A DNA stretch of 64,000 bases from DATLXH01 sp035576005 (GTDB taxonomy: Bacteria; Acidobacteriota; Thermoanaerobaculia; Gp7-AA8). Location of the stretch: positions 1 through 64,000 of the forward strand of contig DATLXH010000191.1 in the NCBI GenBank assembly GCA_035576005.1, in the 5' to 3' direction. Numbering within the stretch: position 1 is the first letter of the stretch; each line of letters begins with the position of its first letter. The notes beneath the pieces are model-generated. The model made no database searches and had not been told where the DNA came from. It worked only from the letters and a program-made list of their open reading frames with translations. Positions 1 to 6,781 of this stretch are shown piece by piece. Position numbers and translations under genes: made by a program.

Positions 1-121
1 GATAGCGGCCTGTCTGCTTCGTTGCACGGCAATTTCGCTCCTTGACATAGTGTCGACTATGCCTTCGTCGCAAAATCGCCGCGCGCCTGGCATCCAAGCC
101 ACTCTCCGCCGTCTCACGACA

Positions 122-147
122 AAGGTCTGTGAGAAATGCGGGCTAGC
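122..147 (+). repeat. short dispersed repeat ending in ATGCGGGCTAGC
   Basis: A 26-base stretch whose core is TGTGAGAAATGCGGGCTAGC. It recurs inverted and exact at 63755-63780, with a one-base change at 34862-34880, and as a shorter piece at 1484-1499. All copies are intergenic or at a gene edge. Function is unknown. Confidence 0.6.
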
Positions 148-157
148 GAGGGACAAT

Positions 158-247
158 GCAGGACAGACACTCTTGTCTGTCGGTGCTACGAAGCTGTCCC
201 GACCACCCAGTCCGCGTACGCCGACAGACGAGAGTGTCTGTCCTGCA
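158..247. repeat. inverted pair of GACAGACA palindromic repeats
   Basis: Two copies of a ~25-base unit (core GGACAGACACTCTTGTCTG) lie head to head at 158-183 and 221-247, separated by about 37 bases. Together they can fold into a long hairpin just upstream of the formimidoyltransferase start. The same unit recurs at 13803-13970 (three copies), 36671-36709 (degenerate) and 61296-61319. It looks like a REP-type element that often sits immediately before a coding sequence. Confidence 0.7.
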
Positions 248-257
248 AAAACCGCCA

Positions 258-1187
258 ATGATCGAGGCTGTCCCCAACATCAGTGAAGGTCGCGACGAGA
301 AAACGATCTCCTCGATTGCGGCCGAGATCCAGTCGATCCCGGGCGTCCTCCTGCTCAACGTCTCTTCAGATGTCGATCACAACCGCTCCGTCTTCACGTA
401 CGCCTCCGAGGATCCCGACGCTCTCTTTCGAGCGACCCTTGCTCTTTACGAGGTCGCGGTCCCTGCGATCAACCTGCAGACCCATCATGGCCAGCATCCC
501 AGAGTAGGAGCCGTCGATGTCGTTCCGTTCGTTCCGCTCCGTGGGAGCGAGATGTCGGAGTGCGTTGAGCTCGCAAGACGCGTCGGGGCCGAAGTGGCGA
601 AGCGCTTCGACATCCCCGTGTACCTCTATGAGCATGCGGCGAGCTCGAAAGAGAGGATCGAGCTCCCTCAGATCCGTTCGGGTGGCTTTGAGAAGTTCGG
701 AGAGAAGATCGCACGCAACGGCTGGGAGCCGGACTTCGGTCCTCGGTCTGTTCACCCGACTGCGGGGGTCTCAGTGATCGGGGCCAGAGTCCCGCTGATC
801 GCGTTCAATGTCCAGCTTTCGACCGATAGATTGGAGGTAGCTCAGAAGGTTGCCAGAGCCGTGCGCGGGATCAGCGGCGGACTTCGTTATGTGCGTGCCC
901 TGCCTATCGAGCTCAAGACGCGAGGGATCGTGCAAGTCTCGATGAATCTGCTCGACTATCGCAAGACTCCGATCCAACGCGCGTTCGCTCTGGTGCGGAG
1001 TGAAGCGCAGCGACACGGGGTCGAGGTTCTCTCATCCGAGATCGTAGGGCTGGTTCCTGCCGACGCGCTGCATCAGGTCGCCGAGTGGTATCTGCAGCTC
1101 GCGGGGTTTCATCCGCAGGTCGTGCTCGAGCAGCGAATCGCCGCGATCAGGGAAGCTGGAGACGTACCTCGAGTTGGAGTGCCGTAG
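258..1187 (+). CDS. ftcD: glutamate formimidoyltransferase
   Basis: A 309-residue protein matching the formiminotransferase part of FTCD. It transfers the formimino group from N-formimino-glutamate to tetrahydrofolate, linking histidine breakdown to the one-carbon pool in the cytoplasm. The family signature VPNISEGR is at residues 5-12, and the conserved histidine-rich segment HHGQHPRVGAVD, expected to contain the catalytic His, starts at residue 76. There is no cyclodeaminase domain, so it is the single-domain bacterial form. The frame is open 34 codons further upstream, but that stretch is translated palindromic repeat, so I start at the ATG giving MIEAVPNISEGR. No other histidine-catabolism gene is in the window. 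Confidence 0.88.
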   Translation: MIEAVPNISEGRDEKTISSIAAEIQSIPGVLLLNVSSDVDHNRSVFTYASEDPDALFRATLALYEVAVPAINLQTHHGQHPRVGAVDVVPFVPLRGSEMSECVELARRVGAEVAKRFDIPVYLYEHAASSKERIELPQIRSGGFEKFGEKIARNGWEPDFGPRSVHPTAGVSVIGARVPLIAFNVQLSTDRLEVAQKVARAVRGISGGLRYVRALPIELKTRGIVQVSMNLLDYRKTPIQRAFALVRSEAQRHGVEVLSSEIVGLVPADALHQVAEWYLQLAGFHPQVVLEQRIAAIREAGDVPRVGVP

Positions 1188-1207
1188 CTCATCTGTCGCT
1201 GCTTAAG

Positions 1208-1455
1208 AGGTGATGACACCCGGCATGGACTCGCGCCCCGGGAGGGGCGAATCTCTCTCCCCGGCGGGGAGAGGGTGGTCGCGTAAGCGACCGGGAGAGG
1301 GGCCGCGAGAGATACGGAGACCTCGCCCTTTTTCGATCGCCTGGCGGGACTTTCACGCCCCTCTCCCTGCTTCGCTTCGCTCGCTTCCCTCTCCCCGCCG
1401 GGGAGAGGGATACGCCGCTTCGCGGCTCAACCACGTCAGTCAGTCATTGGAAGAT
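1208..1455. mobile_element. MITE-like palindromic element, copy 1
   Basis: A ~250-base non-coding element. It begins GGTGATGACACCCGG and contains two long hairpins built on CTCTCCCCGGCGGGGAGAG, plus a third of the type GAAGCGGCG/CGCCGCTTC. Near-complete copies lie at 4020-4256, 9774-10013, 15403-15647, 38386-38633 and 41349-41596. In the best copies the ends are inverted repeats (GATGACACC...GGTGTCATC). In this copy the right end has drifted. The element fills the gap between ftcD and the convergent uppP. Confidence 0.75.
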
Positions 1456-1495
1456 GCCACGCGGCGTGCTCCCAGACGAGCATCAGAAATGCGGG

Positions 1496-2323
1496 CTAGT
1501 TCTCCAGATACCCCGACGCCAGCATGACCATCATCATCAAGCCTACGACGATCCGGTAATAGATGAACACGCGTGTCGTATGCGTCTTCAGATAGTTGAT
1601 CAGGAAATGGATCGAGGCATATCCCGAAACGAAAGCGACCGCGACCGAGACCAGAATCGGAGTCCAGCCGAGAGTCGCAAGATGCTCCCGCTCAGCGTAG
1701 AGCTCCAGTACGCCCGCCGCAGTGATAGCAGGGATACTCAGAAGAAACGAGAACCTTGCTGCAGCAGCGTGTGTGAGCTTTCGGAAGAGACCAGCCATGA
1801 TCGTCGTGCCGCTTCTCGACATGCCTGGAATCAATGAGAGACACTGACCGACCCCGATGGCCATGGCATCTTTCAGATTGATCTCTTCGATCCCGCGCAG
1901 CTGCTGCCGCGCGGCCCAGCGCTCTGCGATCAGGAGAACGATGGCCATAAAGACCAGCGAGAACGCGATGATCCAGAGACCACGTGCCGTAGTCTCGATG
2001 AAGTCCTTGAACGTGAGTCCAACGATCACGATCGGAATCGACCCGAGGATCACGTACCAGGAGAGTGCCGAGTACGGGTCGTCAAAAAGCCGACGCGTGG
2101 CCAGGCCGCGAAAGAACCCGCGAGTCATTTTCACCAGGTCGCCGAAGAAGTAGATCAGTACTGCCACCAGCGTACCGAACTGAATCACAGCGGTTGCCGC
2201 AGCGCCAGGATCGGGCCACCCCAGCAGCGCCGGAACGATGCGCAGATGCGCCGTGGAGCTGATGGGGATGAACTCGGTCAATCCCTGAACCAGGCCGAGA
2301 ACGATCGCTTGAACAATGGTCAC
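1496..2323 (-). CDS. uppP: undecaprenyl-diphosphatase (UppP/BacA)
   Basis: A 275-residue polytopic membrane protein of the BacA/UppP family. It dephosphorylates undecaprenyl pyrophosphate to regenerate the lipid carrier for peptidoglycan and other envelope polymers, and gives low-level bacitracin resistance. Both active-site signatures are visible: QGLTEFIPISSTAHL near residue 13 and PGMSRSGTT near residue 165. Length is typical. The start is GTG (MTIVQAIVLG), and its first G is shared with the TAG stop of the upstream rnj gene. This 1-base overlap implies translational coupling in an rnj-uppP operon. Confidence 0.95.
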   Translation of the reverse strand: MTIVQAIVLGLVQGLTEFIPISSTAHLRIVPALLGWPDPGAAATAVIQFGTLVAVLIYFFGDLVKMTRGFFRGLATRRLFDDPYSALSWYVILGSIPIVIVGLTFKDFIETTARGLWIIAFSLVFMAIVLLIAERWAARQQLRGIEEINLKDAMAIGVGQCLSLIPGMSRSGTTIMAGLFRKLTHAAAARFSFLLSIPAITAAGVLELYAEREHLATLGWTPILVSVAVAFVSGYASIHFLINYLKTHTTRVFIYYRIVVGLMMMVMLASGYLEN

Positions 2324-3999
2324 TACATCTCCCAGACGACCGGAAGGATCATCGGTCTTCGATTGAATTTCTTACGGAAGTAACGCTTGAGAACGGAGCG
2401 GACCTTCTCCTGAAGAATCTCGGCGTCCCGAATAGCATCGGGCGGGCCGTCCGTACAGGTTGCAACTAGCAAATCCCGCACCTCCCACAGAATCTCGGCG
2501 CTCGCGTCGACATGCACGAGTCCGCGGGTGATGATCTCGGGGTCTCTGAGCAGTTTCCGCGAGCTCATGTCGATCGCGATAACCGCAATGACAAAGCCAT
2601 CTTCAGCCAGATGCTTCCGATCCCGCACCACCACCTCAGCGACTTCCCCGGACTGGTGGTCGATGAAGACTTTTCCGTATGGGACTTTCTCGGCGAGCAC
2701 TCGTCCCTTCTCGCCGTCAATCTCCACGATCTCCCCGTTCGTCATGACAAACGTATTTTCTTTTTTGATGCCGACCGCAGCCGCGAGCTTCGCGTGATGG
2801 ACCATGTGACGGACCGTCCCATGAATCGGAATGAAGAAGCGCGGACGCGTGAGATTCATCATCGTCTTGAGCTCTTCCTGACACGCGTGTCCCGACACAT
2901 GGACCTCGGATTCCTCCTGATAGATCACATCTGCACCCTGACGCAGAAGGTGGTCGACGACATGGGAGATCGCACGCTCGTTCCCGGGAATCGTACGAGC
3001 CGAGACAATCACCATGTCTCCCTGTTCGATCTGGATCGACCGGTGATCATGCATGGCGATTCGCGAGAGCGCGGAGGTAGGCTCGCCCTGCGTTCCTGTA
3101 ATCAGGATGACGGTCTTCTCCCGTTGATCGTCCATCGGGCGGCTGCTCGTTCCACGGACAAATTGAGGAATGCGGAGATAACCCAGCCGCTCAGCAATCT
3201 CGACGTTGTTCACCATTGACCGGCCGACGAAATAGACTCGCTTCTTGAAGCGGACTGCCTGATCGACAATCTGCTGAATCCGGTGGATGTGCGAGGCGAA
3301 CGTCGTGACGAGGATCCGCCCTTCCGCGTTGGCAAAAAGAGGCTCGAGCGCATCCCCCACATCGCGCTCCGACCCGGAGTATCCGGGGACGACCGCGTTC
3401 GTTGAATCACTGGCCAGCAGCAGAACGCCCAGCTCGCCGTAATGGGCGAGTCTCCGGATGTCGGTGGGACGCTGGTCGACCGGCGTCTGATCGAGCTTGA
3501 AATCTCCCGTGTGGATGACGACGCCGGCCGGGGTCTGAATGGCAAGAGCTACCGCGTCCACTATGGAATGGGTCACGTGGAGTGCCTCTACGCGGAACGA
3601 GCCCGCGGTCACGGTCTCGCGCGGTCGCAGGGGACGAAGATCGGCTTCTGACGCGAGACCGAACTCCTCGAGTTTATGCCGGACGAACCCGAGCGTGAGA
3701 GGCAACCCGTAAACGGGGACGTTGACCTTCTCGAGGAAGAACGGAACGGCTCCGATGTGATCTTCGTGACCGTGAGTCAGAAAGAGCGCAGCGATTCGGT
3801 GCTGGTTCTCGAACAGGTACGACATGTCGGGGATGACGACATCCACGCCCATCGTCGCAGCGTCGGGAAACATCATGCCGCAGTCGACGACGACAGCCGT
3901 GTCGCCGCACTCGTAGACCATGAGGTTCATCCCGATCTCGCCGAGGCCACCGATCGGGATTACGCGAAGGGGGGGGGTGCGATCGGGTTCAGGATTCAT
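2323..3999 (-). CDS. rnj: ribonuclease J
   Basis: A 558-residue metallo-beta-lactamase/beta-CASP nuclease of the RNase J family, which processes and degrades mRNA from the 5' end and internally in the cytoplasm. Metal-binding HGHEDH is at residues 76-81. HTGDFKLDQTP and LASDSTNAVVPGYSGSE follow, and a beta-CASP domain and RNase J C-terminal domain come after. I place the start at the ATG of MNPEPDRTPP. The frame is open 43 codons further upstream, but those codons translate a palindromic repeat element (copy 2) and begin nothing conserved. No strong ribosome-binding site is visible, so the exact start is moderately certain. The gene lies between asnS and uppP on the same strand. Confidence 0.93.
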   Translation of the reverse strand: MNPEPDRTPPLRVIPIGGLGEIGMNLMVYECGDTAVVVDCGMMFPDAATMGVDVVIPDMSYLFENQHRIAALFLTHGHEDHIGAVPFFLEKVNVPVYGLPLTLGFVRHKLEEFGLASEADLRPLRPRETVTAGSFRVEALHVTHSIVDAVALAIQTPAGVVIHTGDFKLDQTPVDQRPTDIRRLAHYGELGVLLLASDSTNAVVPGYSGSERDVGDALEPLFANAEGRILVTTFASHIHRIQQIVDQAVRFKKRVYFVGRSMVNNVEIAERLGYLRIPQFVRGTSSRPMDDQREKTVILITGTQGEPTSALSRIAMHDHRSIQIEQGDMVIVSARTIPGNERAISHVVDHLLRQGADVIYQEESEVHVSGHACQEELKTMMNLTRPRFFIPIHGTVRHMVHHAKLAAAVGIKKENTFVMTNGEIVEIDGEKGRVLAEKVPYGKVFIDHQSGEVAEVVVRDRKHLAEDGFVIAVIAIDMSSRKLLRDPEIITRGLVHVDASAEILWEVRDLLVATCTDGPPDAIRDAEILQEKVRSVLKRYFRKKFNRRPMILPVVWEM

Positions 4000-4019
4000 G
4001 GTGCCCAGGGACGGCGACT

Positions 4020-4256
4020 GAGCCGCGAAGCGGCGGCGCTCCCTCTCCCCGGCGGGGAGAGGTAAGCGAGCGAAGCGAAGCAGGGAGAGGGGCGTAAAAC
4101 TCTCGCGATTCTGTTTGGACTGGGCCATGCCCTCCGGAGATCTGGAACCGCTGTCGCGAACGAGGCGCGGTCTTCCTATCTCCCACGACCCCTCTCCCGG
4201 TCGCTGACGCGACCACCCTCTCCCCGCGGGGGAGAGGGTTTCGGCCCTTCGGGCCG
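4020..4256. mobile_element. MITE-like palindromic element, copy 2
   Basis: Same element as at 1208-1455, with both GGGGAGAGG-type hairpins. It lies between asnS and rnj and ends about 20 bases upstream of the rnj start codon, so it forms the 5' untranslated region of rnj if the genes are co-transcribed. The terminal inverted repeat is degraded at the left edge. Confidence 0.75.
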
Positions 4257-4309
4257 CATGACCTTCGCTCTTGCATGCTCATTCAACATTCAACATTCTG
4301 CATTCCGCT

Positions 4310-5602
4310 CTACGGGTAGATCCTGTTCAGCATTCGCGGGTACGGAATGCACTCGCGCAGATGATGTGATCCAGAGATCCAGGCGACGCAGCGCTCCAGA
4401 CCCATTCCAAAGCCCGAGTGCGGGAACGTTCCATACTTTCGCACGTCGAGGTACCACTGGAACGCCTCAACCGGCAGGTTGTGCTCTTTGATCCGCGACA
4501 AGAGCAGATCGTGATCATGGATACGCTGTGAGCCGCCGATGATTTCTCCATACCCCTCCGGAGCGAGCATGTCGAGGCCGAGCACGACCTCTGGATCTTT
4601 CGGGTCAGGCTGCATGTAGAACGCTTTAATGGACACCGGATAGCGCGACACCATCACCGGGCGGTCAAACGATTCGGCCAGCTGTGTCTCTTCGTCAGCG
4701 CCGAGGTCGTCGCCGAACTTGATTGGCGATCCCTTCTTCGAGAGGATGTCGACTGCCTCCCGGTATGTGATGCGCGGAAACGGGCGCTGCACACTCTCCA
4801 GTTTTGAGACGTCGCGCTCGAGTGTCTTGAGCTCCTCTTTGCAGCGGTCGAGCGCCCAGCCGACGAGATACTCGACGAACTCTTCCGCCAGAGACTCGAG
4901 GCCTGCGAACTCCATGAATGCGACTTCCGGCTCGATCATCCAGAATTCCATCAGATGCCGTCGCGTCTTGGACTTTTCCGCGCGGAACGTTGGCCCGAAG
5001 CAGTAGACCTTACCGAACGCTGCAGCCGCGGGCTCGAGGTAGAGCTGGCCGGATTGAGAGAGGAATGCGCGCTCTCCGAAATAATCGGTCTCGAACAGCG
5101 TCGAGGTCCCCTCACATGCAGCAGGCGTGAGGATTGGAGAGTCGATGAGAACAAAATCGCGCTCGTAGAAAAAGTCCCGAACGCCTTGCTCGATCTCGCT
5201 CCGGATCTTGAGCACCGCGTGCTGTTTCGCCGAGCGAAGCCAGAGGTGCCTGATATCCATCAGGAACGCCGTTCCGTGCTCTTTCGGACTGATCGGATAG
5301 TCTTCCGTGCGCGAGGTCAGCTCGAACCTGGAAACGCCAAGCTCGACTCCGCCGGGCGCACGAGTTTCCTCGCGAACCACGCCTCTGACCTCGACGGTCG
5401 ACTCCTGCGTCGCGTCATCGGCAGCCGTCCAGCTCATCTCGTCGACTTCCTTTTTTGAGATGACACATTGGAGATAGCCACTGCCATCGCGAACGATGGG
5501 AAACTGGAGCTTGCCGGAGGCTCGCTTGTTGTACAGCCAGCCCTTGATGACAACCTCCTCCCCTACGTGTCGGGGGAGCTCTTTGATTCGGACGGATTTC
5601 AT
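4310..5602 (-). CDS. asnS: asparaginyl-tRNA synthetase
   Basis: A 430-residue class IIb aminoacyl-tRNA synthetase. An N-terminal OB-fold anticodon-binding domain (KSVRIKELPRHVGEEVVIKG onward, residues 2-100) is followed by the catalytic core with motif 2 (FRAEKSKTRRHLMEFW) and motif 3 (GFGMGLERCVAW). The ending PRMLNRIYP is typical of AsnRS rather than AspRS. It charges tRNA-Asn with asparagine. I start at ATG 5602 because AGGTGAT sits directly upstream. The frame runs 17 codons further but without a ribosome-binding site. It is colinear with the upstream lipid kinase and downstream rnj. Confidence 0.92.
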   Translation of the reverse strand: MKSVRIKELPRHVGEEVVIKGWLYNKRASGKLQFPIVRDGSGYLQCVISKKEVDEMSWTAADDATQESTVEVRGVVREETRAPGGVELGVSRFELTSRTEDYPISPKEHGTAFLMDIRHLWLRSAKQHAVLKIRSEIEQGVRDFFYERDFVLIDSPILTPAACEGTSTLFETDYFGERAFLSQSGQLYLEPAAAAFGKVYCFGPTFRAEKSKTRRHLMEFWMIEPEVAFMEFAGLESLAEEFVEYLVGWALDRCKEELKTLERDVSKLESVQRPFPRITYREAVDILSKKGSPIKFGDDLGADEETQLAESFDRPVMVSRYPVSIKAFYMQPDPKDPEVVLGLDMLAPEGYGEIIGGSQRIHDHDLLLSRIKEHNLPVEAFQWYLDVRKYGTFPHSGFGMGLERCVAWISGSHHLRECIPYPRMLNRIYP

Positions 5603-5704
5603 ATCACCTGCTCGGATGCGGATTGTGAGATTTGAGTCTGCGTTGGCAGACACGATACGAAGCTCTGCGAAGAACGCCAGCCTCGAACCGAAAAAGGGAG
5701 CAGA

Positions 5705-6619
5705 TTATACCTTCACCCTCAATCCTCCGGGCACGATGGTAATAAGCAGTGGTGACTGAAACGTGACGACTTCGCCATCGAGTCCCACCCGAGTCCTCGG
5801 GTGCGGCGTATGAATTCTGACCTCGGCGGTCTGCATCGCTCGCAATCCTGCCAGCTCCTCAGCCTTGCCTCTCAGATAACGAGTGATGAACCGGATGAAC
5901 CGCAGTCTCGGCATCTTCGGCAGCCAGTAGATGGACAGAAGTCCCCCACGCAGGCTCGTTCTAGGGGCATGCATGCCGAATCTGGAAAGGTCGTAAGCGT
6001 TGTTCGACACCATCAGCAGCTGCGTTCTGAACGCTTCGAGATGGATTGGCGACTCCCCGTTCGCGATTCGGGCGGGGTCGGCAGGCATCTCGAGCGCAAT
6101 CGTAGTCGCCCGCCAATGCCGCAAGGTCATGAAGCCTGCGTACAACGTTGCGCGCCATCGCGGATAGTCGCGCCCTTTCTCTTCCCGACGCCTGACCGCA
6201 TCCGGGTAGAGACCAAGAGATATGTTGTTGAGGAAATAGCGATCGTTGACTTTCGCGACATCGAGCTTCGTGGACGTGTCGCCGAGGGCCACTGCGAGCG
6301 CAGCTTCCCACTCTGTCGGCACTCCGGCGTCTTTGGCGAAGTGGTTGTAGGTCCCGAGCGGGATCACCGCAAGCGCTGCATCCGTTCCTATCAGCGCCTG
6401 CGCAACGTGGTTGACCGTGCCGTCGCCCCCCGCGGCAATGAACAGTTTCGCCCCTTTTGACATGGCCTGGCGGACGAGCCCGGGGACCGACAGCTCCGGC
6501 GTCAGCTGGATAAAACTCAGGTTGGCTTCCTCAACCCGCACGCGGAGCTTCTCACGCTCGGCGTCGCCGAAGTCGGGACCCGAGGCGTGATTGTAGAAAA
6601 GAATCCCGTTAGTTCGCAT
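5705..6619 (-). CDS. diacylglycerol kinase family lipid kinase
   Basis: A 304-residue protein of the DAGK catalytic-domain family (YegS/DgkB-like), which phosphorylates diacylglycerol or a related lipid at the inner face of the membrane. The nucleotide-binding motif GGDGTVNHVAQAL is at about residues 64-76, and the second conserved block IPLGTYNHFAKD is near residue 87. The C-terminal beta-sandwich half (TAEVRIHTPHPRTRVGLDGE) is also characteristic. The substrate cannot be told from sequence. The gene is first in a leftward run with asnS, rnj and uppP, and is divergent from the large secreted protein at 6782. Confidence 0.85.
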   Translation of the reverse strand: MRTNGILFYNHASGPDFGDAEREKLRVRVEEANLSFIQLTPELSVPGLVRQAMSKGAKLFIAAGGDGTVNHVAQALIGTDAALAVIPLGTYNHFAKDAGVPTEWEAALAVALGDTSTKLDVAKVNDRYFLNNISLGLYPDAVRRREEKGRDYPRWRATLYAGFMTLRHWRATTIALEMPADPARIANGESPIHLEAFRTQLLMVSNNAYDLSRFGMHAPRTSLRGGLLSIYWLPKMPRLRFIRFITRYLRGKAEELAGLRAMQTAEVRIHTPHPRTRVGLDGEVVTFQSPLLITIVPGGLRVKV

Positions 6620-6781
6620 TTCGCTTCATCTGTGTCGCAATCCGTTGCTGCAAGTTCAGGATGACATACCAGAGCCGCTGTGTAGATGCCCAAAAAAGAA
6701 TTTGATCGACCGGTTGCGGGTTCTGCTGGCAAACCAAAAGTCATTCGAAACCAAACTCCGGACTCAGACAGGACCAGCCTA

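Noticed and set aside
3999..4128. N-terminal extension of RNase J
   Set aside because: The extra 43 codons translate a palindromic repeat found at many intergenic sites.
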